This document shows positions 9,971-18,433 of a stretch of 64,000 nt of DNA, in pieces. Source of the DNA: Paenibacillus dokdonensis (GTDB taxonomy: Bacteria; Bacillota; Bacilli; Paenibacillales; Paenibacillaceae); assembly GCF_004916975.1 (NCBI RefSeq), contig NZ_STGQ01000001.1, forward strand, positions 2,405,939-2,469,938, given 5' to 3'. Positions within the stretch are counted from its first letter, which is position 1, and every line of letters starts with the position of its first letter. The notes under the pieces were generated by a model that was not told the DNA's origin, made no database searches, and was given only the letters and a program-made list of their open reading frames with translations. The translations under genes were made by a program, and so were the position numbers.

Positions 9971-11266
9971 ATGAATATATTGACAAATTGGCTTGAACAA
10001 TACGGTTACGGACTCATTTTTATAGCCTTATTCCTAGAAATGCTTGCTCTACCCCTCCCAGGAGAAATGATGATGAGTTATACCGGCTTATTCGTTTTTG
10101 AAGGGAAATTGAATTGGCTGCTCAGTATAATAACAGCGGGTGCCGGCGTATCAGCCGGCATCACGCTTTCTTACTGGATCGGTTACCGGTTTGGTCAACC
10201 GTTGGTAACGAAGTATGGTCATCGTATTCACATGGGAGAGGAGCAGCTGGCACGGATGACGGTCTGGTTTGAGAAATATGGGAATAAACTATTGTTCGTC
10301 GTTTATTTCATCCCCGGTGTCCGGCATATCACAGGATACTTCTGCGGAGTAACCCGTATGCCATTCCGGAAATATGCCATCTATGCTTTTCCTGGTGCGA
10401 TCTTTTGGGTCAGTTTGTTCATTTCGCTCGGCAGGGTGCTTGGGCCCAAGTGGGAAATGTATCACAAAACCGTGAACCACTACATGCTCATCTTTGGGAT
10501 TGTCTCTGCTGTATTGACGCTGGGGGTATATGTCTTTCAGAAGAATAAACAGCGTGTACTAGCATCACTAATGTCTCTGCTAACCAAGGGGGTACTACAC
10601 TTTAACTCGCTCGGCAAAGTGAGGTTTTTGGTGCTCGCTTCGTTTGCGGTATTTGTTATGTTCGTTTCCCTGATGCTGGGACTTATCCAGGATTTCTTAG
10701 CACAGGAATTTAATCAATTTGACGAGGTGGCCTCCTTCGTGGTCCTCTCGATATTTGGACCAGAGTGGCATGATACCATGAACCTTTTTGCAAGACTAGG
10801 CTCTCTTTATCTTTATGGACCCCTTATCGTTATAACGGCGTTATGGATTGCTTTCAAAGCTCGTGAAAAACTACTGGAGCTATCATTTCTTTTGTGGGTT
10901 ATGGTCGGAGGAGAACTGCTTGATGAAGGGCTGCGTGTGCTCTTTCATCGTCCTGGTCCGGTCGCCGCAGGTTTCCAATTATTTAACACTTTCCCTAGTG
11001 AAGAAACTCTCACATCGATCACCGTATGCGGCTTCTCCGGCTTTTTGCTTCTGCGTCATTATAACAAGAGGCTTATTCGGATTCCGGTTATTTTAGCTGT
11101 TATTTTGATATGCCTGCTTGTAGGCATTAGCCGGATTTATTTCAAGGTCCAATTTCCAAGTGATGTTGTTGCTGGATATGTATTCGGCGGGGTCTGGATT
11201 AGTCTGAACGTTATTCTCCTCGAGGTCTTGAGGAAACTCCAACCCAGAGAAGCCATTCATACGTAA
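9971..11266 (+). CDS. DedA - PAP2 fusion membrane protein with degraded phosphatase motifs
   Basis: 431 residues. Residues 1-190 are a DedA/SNARE-associated (VTT) domain: LALPLPGE near residue 25 and the hallmark FIPGVRHITGYFCG near 115. Residues 215-425 have the helices of a PAP2-type lipid phosphatase. All three PAP2 signature motifs are altered: motif 1 (usual K-x6-RP) reads R322...G329-P330, motif 2 (usual PSGH) reads PSEE (342-345), and motif 3 (usual SR-x5-H-x3-D) keeps Ser387, Arg388 and Asp398 but has Gln394 for the histidine. DedA proteins are lipid scramblases/transporters. The phosphatase half is therefore probably inactive, perhaps lipid-binding. GGAGGGG precedes the ATG. Confidence 0.88.
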   Translation: MNILTNWLEQYGYGLIFIALFLEMLALPLPGEMMMSYTGLFVFEGKLNWLLSIITAGAGVSAGITLSYWIGYRFGQPLVTKYGHRIHMGEEQLARMTVWFEKYGNKLLFVVYFIPGVRHITGYFCGVTRMPFRKYAIYAFPGAIFWVSLFISLGRVLGPKWEMYHKTVNHYMLIFGIVSAVLTLGVYVFQKNKQRVLASLMSLLTKGVLHFNSLGKVRFLVLASFAVFVMFVSLMLGLIQDFLAQEFNQFDEVASFVVLSIFGPEWHDTMNLFARLGSLYLYGPLIVITALWIAFKAREKLLELSFLLWVMVGGELLDEGLRVLFHRPGPVAAGFQLFNTFPSEETLTSITVCGFSGFLLLRHYNKRLIRIPVILAVILICLLVGISRIYFKVQFPSDVVAGYVFGGVWISLNVILLEVLRKLQPREAIHT

Positions 11267-11343
11267 TCTGAAGAAAAACTAGCATGAATTGGAGAGATAC
11301 CTTAAAAAGAAGCCGAGTGTATAACGGAGACATAGGGGGATTA

Positions 11344-11733
11344 ATGAGCCGGATGAAGAAATTTGATCAACTAAAAAACAAAGTTAGAGCGATAAAACTT
11401 AACTTATTTGTTCTTTATTTGGCTTATAAAGACCCTCGAGTTCCTTGGTATGCAAAATTGTTCGCGGTCTGCGTTGTGGCCTATGCCTTTAGTCCAATCG
11501 ATTTAATCCCTGATTTCATTCCGATATTGGGCTATTTGGATGATTTAGTTATTGTACCTTTGGGGATTACAATCGCCTTAAAAATGATACCTATCGTTGT
11601 TTTGGATGAATGTAGAATAAAAGCTGAAGAAATGAGGAAGAATACAAAGTCAAAAAACTGGATAGCAGCAACGGCTATTATTATGATTTGGGTAACTTCC
11701 GCTTTTTGTTTATGTATATTTGCCAATAGATAG
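11344..11733 (+). CDS. YkvA family (DUF1232) membrane protein
   Basis: 129 residues. The core DPRVPWYAKLFAVCVVAYAF followed by SPIDLIPDFIPILGYLDDL is the DUF1232/YkvA signature. A second hydrophobic segment lies at the C-terminus (about 106-126), so it is a small membrane protein of unknown function. The ATG at 11344 follows AGGGGGA; an upstream ATG at 11284 would add 20 residues but has no ribosome-binding site. It is close behind the DedA-PAP2 gene and may be co-transcribed. Confidence 0.85.
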   Translation: MSRMKKFDQLKNKVRAIKLNLFVLYLAYKDPRVPWYAKLFAVCVVAYAFSPIDLIPDFIPILGYLDDLVIVPLGITIALKMIPIVVLDECRIKAEEMRKNTKSKNWIAATAIIMIWVTSAFCLCIFANR

Positions 11734-11783
11734 ATGATATAGAAGATAAGTTTCAACTGATAAGTGGAGAGGGTGGCGAGACA

Positions 11784-11951
11784 TTGTCTTTATCTCTTGA
11801 GGTTTATTGTCTCGTCATCACCGCCATTACCCAAGCGTTGACTATCGGACATGATCGTCTTGATTCGCAGAAGGAAACGAAGGAACCTTCACCTCTTCTG
11901 AAAGATGCGCGTGAGAAGAAGGCCCCTCCGTTCATCGATCGGAACCGATAG
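11784..11951 (+). CDS. Small putative membrane protein, 55 aa
   Basis: A TTG-started frame encodes 55 residues: a short hydrophobic segment (YCLVITAITQALTI, about residues 8-21) followed by a strongly charged, Lys/Glu/Pro-rich tail ending in DRNR. GGAGAGGGTGG lies about 10 bases before the TTG. The hydrophobic-head/charged-tail design and the clean stop before the next convergent gene support a real small gene. I recognise no family. Confidence 0.5.
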   Translation: MSLSLEVYCLVITAITQALTIGHDRLDSQKETKEPSPLLKDAREKKAPPFIDRNR

Positions 11952-11978
11952 ACGATGAAATAAACGGGTATCTACTTA

Positions 11979-12905
11979 TTATTTGGCCAATACCCACTCC
12001 GCGATATCCTCCAGAACTTCTGCAGATACCTTTTGCGGGATTTTGTACTCTTTTTTGAAGTCCTTGACCCTGCCATAAACCGATTTCATAAACAGGTGGT
12101 TCAGTCCGGGGTAGAGCTTGAAACGGACATTAGGCTTACCAATGCAGATTTGCTGATAGAGCGCGAAATCCTTTTCCGAAGAGACCTGGAAATCCTTGTC
12201 TCCCTGCAATATCAACACGGGTTTCTCTGTTGCGATCAAATAATCAGCTGCGGGATGTCCGGCCATCTCCTTAAAATACCATGCGTAGATTTTACCAAAA
12301 ACCTTTGTCTGTTTTGCTTCTTCCTCACTCATACCTGTGATGGCGTCGAATTTGGCTTTGAGACCCGCGATTTGTCTTTTCGCGATTTTCCGCAAAAATT
12401 TTGGCAGTTGAGCGAGCACATCATCGTTTTGACTCATTATAATATCGCTCAAACTGCGCGGCGAGCCTGCGCCTATGATGATACCCGCGAAATTGCCGCC
12501 TTCCATGTCAATACGCGGCGCGAGCATACCGCCAAGGCTGTGGCCAAAAATATACACCTTGTCGGGGTCAATTCTGCCGTCGTTTTTAAGCAGTTTGGCG
12601 GCAAGGATGGCGTCCTCTATTGTTTCGCTTTCCACCGTTACATCACCGGGGCTTTCTTTTAGCATCCGTTTGCCGTAAATCTTTGTGCGCTTGTCATAAC
12701 GCAGTACGGCAATTCCTTTGGCAGACAGCGCTTCTGCAACATCCCGGAACGGCTTATTAGCGCCAATGCTTTCATCCTTATCCAAAGGGCCGGAGCCATG
12801 CACCAGCACTACAGCCGGTACTTTTGAAGAACAAGGATCCGGAAGCGATAAAATCCCATTCAAAGGGTATTTCGTTCCCCTGCCAATGATTAGTGATTCA
12901 TTCAT
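11979..12905 (-). CDS. Alpha/beta hydrolase
   Basis: 308-residue cytoplasmic hydrolase, with no signal peptide. The oxyanion-side motif VLVHGSGPLDKDE and nucleophile elbow IFGHSLGGML (Ser123) are clear, with an acid in LQGDKDFQV and the histidine in PGLNHLFMK, so the triad is complete. The fold and motifs resemble YqiA/BAAT- or PHB-depolymerase-like 'dienelactone hydrolase' members; the substrate is unknown. The start is the ATG at 12905, 8 bases after AGGAGG; an ATG two codons earlier is only 2 bases from it. It lies 43 bases downstream of the XRE regulator and is probably co-transcribed. Confidence 0.85.
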   Translation of the reverse strand: MNESLIIGRGTKYPLNGILSLPDPCSSKVPAVVLVHGSGPLDKDESIGANKPFRDVAEALSAKGIAVLRYDKRTKIYGKRMLKESPGDVTVESETIEDAILAAKLLKNDGRIDPDKVYIFGHSLGGMLAPRIDMEGGNFAGIIIGAGSPRSLSDIIMSQNDDVLAQLPKFLRKIAKRQIAGLKAKFDAITGMSEEEAKQTKVFGKIYAWYFKEMAGHPAADYLIATEKPVLILQGDKDFQVSSEKDFALYQQICIGKPNVRFKLYPGLNHLFMKSVYGRVKDFKKEYKIPQKVSAEVLEDIAEWVLAK

Positions 12906-12947
12906 ATCCATAACCTCCTATCAAATAAATATTGGCGCTATTACATG

Positions 12948-14057
12948 TCAATTCTCTCCAATAAATTTTTCCATCTTCTGAACGATTCGTTGATATTCTG
13001 GGTCATCTCGTAACGGTTCGAACGCTGGATTCATCAGTCCATCACGCATCAAGCTTTCCTTAATTACCTGCTCGCTGCGGGGCATGGCTATGACGCAATC
13101 GTTCAGCCATGGTTCAATCTGGTCAAAGAAGGAATCTCCATGAAGCTCGAATGGGAAGAATTCTTCCACGCAGGTATCCACATATTTCCCTAGCAGTTCA
13201 ACCGCTTTTCCAAGTGAATTATTCGCGCAATACATATGAGCGCCCAGTGCATAAAGCAGGATGACATTGTTTGGGTTTAGCCGCTTCATATTAAAAATTC
13301 GTGCGATATCTGACGCCCTCAGAAAGGCTTCTTCCGCTTTTTCGAGGTTGCCCATATTCGTTTTCATAACGTTCAGCAGTCCTTGGAAAGTTGCCATCGC
13401 ATACTGATACAGTTCTATCTGCAAGATTTCTTTGGCTTTGCCGAAGTTGCCCATAACCTGATATGCCTGTGAAATTAACAGACCTTCTGGTATCATGGGT
13501 CGGATTCCTTCCCCAAGTAAATCCAAAACCCGCTGCGGTTTTTTTAGCGTCAGACAGCAAATCGCCTGATATACAACCGCTTCTTTGGAAAGTTGAACAT
13601 CATCGCTTTCTGCCTGAATCCGCTCACATAGTGTCACGGTTTCATTCAGGAGAGCCTCTTTTCTTTCCTGCGTTCCCGCCAGCATGAAATGATTTGTATA
13701 CAATTTGACTATTTGCAGAAGGAGTGGGAAACAGGCGTAATATTTTTTAATGATGGCAGCGCACTCCGCGATTACGTCTTCAAAAGGCTGAGAAGCGAAG
13801 TCGGAGGCCAGCCGGATGTAAAGTTTGGCGATGTCCGTCCGTTCCATTTGCGGGGAGTAGCCCATTAGATCGTCTATAGTGATGTTAAAATAGGTCGCAA
13901 GCTGTGGGAGAAATGTGATGTCGGGATAGCTTTGCCCCGTTTCCCACTTCGAAACAGACGCTTTGGAAACACCAATATATGCCGCAAGCTCATCCTGCGT
14001 AATTCCTTTTTTCTTACGTTTGGCCACAATGACCGATGCCAGATTAATTTCTTTCAT
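12948..14057 (-). CDS. XRE family regulator with TPR-like C-terminal domain
   Basis: 369 residues. The N-terminal helix-turn-helix (about 12-62: KGITQDELAAYIGVSKASVS then WETGQSYPDITFLPQLA) is a typical XRE domain; the rest is helical repeats with TPR-like spacing (for example FGKAKEILQIELYQYAMA, LEKAEEAFLRASDIA). This layout occurs in Firmicutes transcription regulators that sense peptides or metabolites. The start is ATG 14057 with GGGGG 8 bases upstream. It lies upstream of, and probably controls, the alpha/beta hydrolase gene. A palindrome within its promoter suggests autoregulation. Confidence 0.88.
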   Translation of the reverse strand: MKEINLASVIVAKRKKKGITQDELAAYIGVSKASVSKWETGQSYPDITFLPQLATYFNITIDDLMGYSPQMERTDIAKLYIRLASDFASQPFEDVIAECAAIIKKYYACFPLLLQIVKLYTNHFMLAGTQERKEALLNETVTLCERIQAESDDVQLSKEAVVYQAICCLTLKKPQRVLDLLGEGIRPMIPEGLLISQAYQVMGNFGKAKEILQIELYQYAMATFQGLLNVMKTNMGNLEKAEEAFLRASDIARIFNMKRLNPNNVILLYALGAHMYCANNSLGKAVELLGKYVDTCVEEFFPFELHGDSFFDQIEPWLNDCVIAMPRSEQVIKESLMRDGLMNPAFEPLRDDPEYQRIVQKMEKFIGEN

Positions 14058-14077
14058 CAATGACACCCCCGCTTATT

Positions 14078-14106
14078 ACTATACGGTTTACAAAGTAAAC
14101 TTCCAA
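14078..14106 (-). promoter_or_regulatory. Promoter with palindromic operator in the spacer
   Basis: On the minus strand TTGGAA (-35), a 17-base spacer and TATAGT (-10) precede the XRE gene. Most of the spacer is a perfect inverted repeat GTTTAC-AAA-GTAAAC (14086-14100). A further GTTTAC half-site occurs at 14117-14122. Confidence 0.65.
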
Positions 14107-14351
14107 GCGACCCTTGGTTTACTTTTCAGGGAAAAATCAACCGCAGGGAAACAATATAAAATAAATAGCGCTCCGTAGATGAGCTGTGTATTAAATCCTG
14201 CGGACCAACCATGCCTTCCTTAGCTAAACGGACAGCACATAATGATTCTATCGATGCTTGCGTGGTCTACAACAATTCAAAAATTCAATGTCCCTTTTTG
14301 GCAACCAGAAGTGTTATAAAGGATAAACAGAGAAGTGGGGTGAACTCTGAG

Positions 14352-14933
14352 TTGGACTCAACAGAGGATTATGTTAATCGGGTGAAAGCAGGTGATCGAG
14401 AAGCTTTTCGACCGATTGTAGAAATGTACCAGCAACAAATCTATGTATACTGCAGGCGTATGCTTGGGTGTAGGCAAGATGCTCGAGACGCAGTTCAGGA
14501 TATTTTATTCAAGGCCTACAGGAAGCTTGATTTGTATGAATCGAGGGCGACGTTCTCATCATGGTTGTATAAGATTGCTTATCATCACTGTCTTAATTTG
14601 CTCCGTAAGCGCCATGTCCGTGATCGAGTATATCGACTCTTTAAGCCTGTTACATTCACTGAAAGCGCTGAGCAGAAGTTGGACCGTCAACTGTTCAGTC
14701 CATCGCTTGAATATGCCCTGTCTAGGCTATCGGCAGATGAGCGAAGTATTCTGATTTTAAGAGTTTTCGAAGAAAAACCATTTGCCGAGATCGCCGATAT
14801 TCTTGGTAAAAGCACGGATGCGGTGAAGAAAAAATATATGCGATTAAAGCAAAAAGTAATCCGGCTGATCGTAGAGAAGGAAGGTGAGAAGGGATGCAAG
14901 ACAGAGGAGAGTCTGGTCAAGGTCAAGCTCTGA
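14352..14933 (+). CDS. ECF-type RNA polymerase sigma factor
   Basis: 193 residues. Region 2 (YCRRMLGCRQDARDAVQDIL, then FKAYRKLDLY) and region 4 (LSADERSILILRVFEEKPFA followed by EIADILGKSTDAVKKKYMR) are both intact. There is no extra C-terminal domain. The start is TTG at 14352, eight bases after GGGGTGA; a GTG at 14340 is also possible, and the frame runs upstream to 14211 without a ribosome-binding site. It overlaps the next gene by 40 bases, so the two are translationally coupled, the usual arrangement of an ECF sigma factor and its membrane regulator. Confidence 0.9.
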   Translation: MDSTEDYVNRVKAGDREAFRPIVEMYQQQIYVYCRRMLGCRQDARDAVQDILFKAYRKLDLYESRATFSSWLYKIAYHHCLNLLRKRHVRDRVYRLFKPVTFTESAEQKLDRQLFSPSLEYALSRLSADERSILILRVFEEKPFAEIADILGKSTDAVKKKYMRLKQKVIRLIVEKEGEKGCKTEESLVKVKL

Positions 14934-15874
14934 GAAACATGGAACGCATGGAAAATCATGATCATATCGACGTTACTTCTGCTGTAATGCGCAAAGTTCA
15001 TCATTATGAGGGAAGAAGAAAATCTGATCTGCGTTTAGGTACACGTCGGAGGATGGTTCTTATCGCCTCATTTTGCGCTGTGGTCCTGCTCTCATCCATT
15101 ACCGTATATGCGAGCACCAGATTCATTGAAATTAGAAACCATGAAGGAAAAATCGTCATAACTTCGATTGCACAGCAGTCTAACCCTTACGCGAATGATT
15201 ACATAAATGTATTGAATAAGTACGAAGCAGAGCTCAAGAAGAAACTGAAGCCTGGCGAGATGGCTGCCTATTATGTCAAGGACAAACAAATACAGGCTGC
15301 TGAGACGCTCAACCCGGTTCATTTCCTGTATGTCCCGTATATGCACCGCAGTTATGATGAATTTGCCAAAGAAATGCAAAACACGGATACGCCACAAATA
15401 CGAGAGCCAGCATATATGCCAAAAGGTTATTTATTTGACAGCGGCAGCATTCAATCCAAACCTGAACCTTTCGTGGGAACTCCTGAATATGAACAGCTTC
15501 TCGCAGAACTGAAGTTGATGGCGGAGAAATCTACGGATGAGCAAGCGTTATTCTACAAAATGATTCCTCCAACGAAAGGGGCATCATCGATGATTCGATA
15601 TCGCAAAGGAGATCATCAGATCAACATTATTGCTTTCTCCAAGCCCACAAATTCAACCGTTCAAGTTCCTTCGGGAAATGCCGAGAAGCTAATGGTAAAC
15701 GGAAAGGAGATGCTCCTGTCATCACCTGAATCGGGTTCAGCCGCATCCTATACTCGCCTACTAACGTGGCTTGACGCGACAGGACATGTGTTATATAACA
15801 TCACGGATGACGCGAAGGACCCTCTTTCAAAAGAAGAGTTCGCCAAAATTGCAACAGGAATCATGGGTGAATGA
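14894..15874 (+). CDS. Membrane-anchored DUF4367-like protein, probable anti-sigma partner
   Basis: 326 residues: a cytoplasmic N-terminal part of about 53 residues, one membrane helix (about 54-73, MVLIASFCAVVLLSSITVYA), then a large extracytoplasmic domain containing PAYMPKGYLFDSG and a DUF4367-like C-terminus (VNGKEMLLSS, SYTRLLTWLD). There is no zinc-finger HxxxCxxC motif. Position after an ECF sigma gene, overlap and topology make an anti-sigma role likely, by inference. The next gene is a paralogue lacking the cytoplasmic part. Ribosome-binding site GAGAAGGG. Confidence 0.75.
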   Translation: MQDRGESGQGQALRNMERMENHDHIDVTSAVMRKVHHYEGRRKSDLRLGTRRRMVLIASFCAVVLLSSITVYASTRFIEIRNHEGKIVITSIAQQSNPYANDYINVLNKYEAELKKKLKPGEMAAYYVKDKQIQAAETLNPVHFLYVPYMHRSYDEFAKEMQNTDTPQIREPAYMPKGYLFDSGSIQSKPEPFVGTPEYEQLLAELKLMAEKSTDEQALFYKMIPPTKGASSMIRYRKGDHQINIIAFSKPTNSTVQVPSGNAEKLMVNGKEMLLSSPESGSAASYTRLLTWLDATGHVLYNITDDAKDPLSKEEFAKIATGIMGE

Positions 15875-15997
15875 ATGAGTGGAACTGATTTAGTAATTGT
15901 AAAAAAGAGTCCCTTTTCTGGTTTACCGGTTGTTATATGTAATGTAATCAAAATTCAATCATGCAAGGCCTTGCGGCCGAAAGGAGCACGAATATCC

Positions 15998-16795
15998 ATG
16001 TTAGGAACGAAATTGAAAACCGTTATTTCTCTCGTGGCAGTCATGAGCATTGCAGGAACGGTCAGCGCATACGCCTCGACTCCGTCAGTATCGCCAAAAG
16101 ACTTGAAAAATAAAGTCGCCGTTTCTCTGGTTAAGGCAGACCAAAAGCCTGCAACTGTACAGGATCAGATCGATAAGCTGTACGCAGGTCTCAAGCCAGG
16201 TCAAGTCATCGCTTATTATGTGAAGGATCCAAAGCTTAACCCGTCCGATCAGATCTCATTTGCAGGGAAAGGTTTTATGTTCCAAAAATATAACGATTAT
16301 ATGGCCAAAGCCAAGAAAATAAACGCACCTTCACTCGCGAAGCCTGCGGCTTTGCCAAAAGGTTATACATTCAAAGCTGGATTCTTATATCCCCAAAACC
16401 CGGATCCAACATCGTCATTATACCAAAAATTGGATCGGGAATTGAAAGAACAAACAGCACAAGGAAAGAAAACTTTGTACACAAAGTCTTTGGAAGTCGT
16501 CGAAGAATCTAGTGCCGTTCTTACGTTCGTGAAAAACAAATTAGTGGTGTCAGTGGTCGCGTCAAGTGTGAATCCCTCGGAGCCGATAGGCGGCACACCT
16601 GTGCCTGGCTCCAATCCCGATGAAAAAACGGAGACCCTCGGAATCAATGGCATAGAGTGTACTTATACAACGGACTTAAAAGGGAAGGATCACTTGGATT
16701 GGACGGATTCAGCAAACAATGTGCACTATTCGATTAGGGCTAAAAATGCGAAAACGGATGTAATCAACTTTGCTAAAAATATGGTGACAAAGTGA
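15998..16795 (+). CDS. Secreted DUF4367-like paralogue
   Basis: 265 residues with a classical signal peptide (about 1-26, ending VSAYAS). The mature part repeats the pattern of the preceding membrane protein: GLKPGQVIAYYVKDPKL corresponds to KLKPGEMAAYYVKDKQI, and PAALPKGYTFKAGF to PAYMPKGYLFDSG. So the two arose by tandem duplication, and this copy lost (or never had) the cytoplasmic and membrane parts. The start is ATG 15998 with AAAGGAG upstream; the frame is open 123 bases further upstream but those residues read as untranslated leader. Function unknown. Confidence 0.75.
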   Translation: MLGTKLKTVISLVAVMSIAGTVSAYASTPSVSPKDLKNKVAVSLVKADQKPATVQDQIDKLYAGLKPGQVIAYYVKDPKLNPSDQISFAGKGFMFQKYNDYMAKAKKINAPSLAKPAALPKGYTFKAGFLYPQNPDPTSSLYQKLDRELKEQTAQGKKTLYTKSLEVVEESSAVLTFVKNKLVVSVVASSVNPSEPIGGTPVPGSNPDEKTETLGINGIECTYTTDLKGKDHLDWTDSANNVHYSIRAKNAKTDVINFAKNMVTK

Positions 16796-16987
16796 TCCTG
16801 TAAGGAAGAATCATAGCGATGAATCAATAAAGCGTGTTAGAATGTAGCGCAATTTAACTTCCCAAGCGCAGCAAGAGAGATAACGATATATCCTCGGGTT
16901 TTGACAAAAACAGAAATAAGAACTTCTATGCCGAAATTCGTGTCTATCAGCTTCAGCCACAAGAATAGCGTTAAAGAGGGTATCGTG

Positions 16988-17018
16988 AAAAGGAGCAGCT
17001 TCGTGCTGTTCCTTTTTT
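16988..17018. terminator. Bidirectional terminator between convergent genes
   Basis: AAAA, then GGAGCAGC (16992-16999), loop TTCGT, GCTGTTCC (17005-17012), then six T. It serves both the DUF4367-like operon and the convergent CotS-like gene. Confidence 0.82.
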
Positions 17019-17043
17019 ATGGGCAAATATCCTTCTCCATAAC

Positions 17044-18051
17044 TTACTGATTTGTCCATTCATCTAATAAATCCATTGCCTTTAACCTTAGAAACCATGT
17101 GTGTTCCATAATATCTAACATGTTACGTTCGTTGCGGCTTCTAGGGCCGCTAGAGAACCGAGTGGCATGCCAAGCTTCTCGTGGTAATCGATACAAGGAA
17201 GCAATCAATTTGCGTTCGGTCCGGTCTAAAGGATGGAGTTCTTCGTACCCTTGTAACAACGAATATATAAAAACGGGATTAAACTGAGTTGTATTCATGA
17301 GGGCATTTGATATGTCAACATAGATGGAGCCTGCCTTTATACGATCCCAATCGATGATGAACAGCTGGCCGTCATCTGAAATAATGACATTATATGAAGT
17401 AATATCGTTGTGTATCAATGAGGGATGGATCATTTCCTTATTCAAAAGGTCTATAATCTCGGTTTTTTTTAATTCAGTCCAGGACCGATCTGAAAATCGG
17501 TTACAGGATTCTCCGAACTTTTTATACCATCTACGAGTCCTTATATCGGTTTGGTATGCTTTTGTCATTTGTCTTCGAAAGAGACGGTCATGGCTTTTCC
17601 ATAATTCGATATGGTTATAAAAAGGGCTTTTAATGGGACGGAAAAGACTGGATGTGATATGCAAAGAGGCAAGAGCCAGGCCAAGCTTTTTGAAATCCTC
17701 TTGATTCTCCAATTCCCTCCCCTTTATCCATGTGGTTACGTAGAAGGGCCTCCCTTGGTCTAAAGTCCATAACTTTCCGGAATTGCTCGTAAGCCATTTA
17801 GGCATGTAGCTAAAGCCACTATTCATCAAGAGTTGTATATAGCCTGCAGTTGTTTTCATTTGATCAATTGTACCCGAGCGAAGTGATAAACTCCGAAAAA
17901 AAGGCTTTACAGCGTAGGTTCCGCTTTTCGTCTGTATTCGGACGACGGCATTTTTTCGGTAAAAGGAAGCGACCGAGTCTGAACTCAATGGAATCAGGCC
18001 GAAGCGGCGGGCTATTTTGCGTATTCGGCTTTTGGTATAAGTATTTGCCAT
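17044..18051 (-). CDS. CotS/YsxE-like spore coat kinase-fold protein
   Basis: 335 residues of the CotS family, an aminoglycoside-phosphotransferase/choline-kinase fold. The kinase-like catalytic motif SLIHNDITSYNVIIS (Asp216) and metal-binding FIIDWDRIK (Asp234) are visible; a glycine-rich ATP loop is not obvious at the N-terminus. CotS-like proteins are spore coat or sporulation-associated proteins in Bacillus and Paenibacillus. ATG start with GAGG about 8 bases upstream. Single gene. Confidence 0.85.
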   Translation of the reverse strand: MANTYTKSRIRKIARRFGLIPLSSDSVASFYRKNAVVRIQTKSGTYAVKPFFRSLSLRSGTIDQMKTTAGYIQLLMNSGFSYMPKWLTSNSGKLWTLDQGRPFYVTTWIKGRELENQEDFKKLGLALASLHITSSLFRPIKSPFYNHIELWKSHDRLFRRQMTKAYQTDIRTRRWYKKFGESCNRFSDRSWTELKKTEIIDLLNKEMIHPSLIHNDITSYNVIISDDGQLFIIDWDRIKAGSIYVDISNALMNTTQFNPVFIYSLLQGYEELHPLDRTERKLIASLYRLPREAWHATRFSSGPRSRNERNMLDIMEHTWFLRLKAMDLLDEWTNQ

Positions 18052-18394
18052 TGGGTAACCTCGCTTTTTTCAAGCTGGGAGAAAGAATCATATCGAGAGC
18101 AAAACTATAGTTCGTGTTCAAAAAGGCTGGTTTTCAGCACCGAGAAGGTTGGAAGAAGCAATGGACTGATGAGCGGAGCGTATGTTTGGGGTACGTGAGA
18201 ACCGGAAGCCCCGGTTGAATTGAAGATTCGATGCCGAGTTTCTTCTTGATTTACTTCGTGTTCAAAAGCGGACTTTTTGAAAAACCTCTATTAGCTAGGT
18301 TATTCATTGAGGTGGAAGTGTGAATGGCCTAACGCCTAAAGAGCCATAAATGTTGACGGCAAAAATTGATGATTTAAGCCTTCTTCATTAGAAA
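18052..18394. other. Gene-free stretch
   Basis: No coding frame with a ribosome-binding site is visible. It contains the promoter side of the CotS-like gene and a GC-richer patch near 18165-18240 that I could not assign. Confidence 0.4.
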
Positions 18395-18420
18395 GGCGCG
18401 CCCTTGGCGCGCCAAAACAA
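18391..18420 (-). terminator. Terminator built from two GGCGCGCC octamers
   Basis: Two copies of the self-complementary GGCGCGCC (18395-18402 and 18406-18413) separated by CTT form an 8-bp GC-only stem, followed on the minus strand by TTTCT, 20 bases past the stop of the flavin reductase gene. Confidence 0.75.
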
Positions 18421-18433
18421 AAGTTGAGTATCG

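Noticed and set aside
16811..17059. 82-codon minus-strand frame overlapping the CotS-like gene end
   Set aside because: It runs through a terminator hairpin and lacks a ribosome-binding site.
18150..18250. Possible group II intron end near GTACGTGAGAACCGG
   Set aside because: No reverse transcriptase ORF and no convincing domain V/VI fold.
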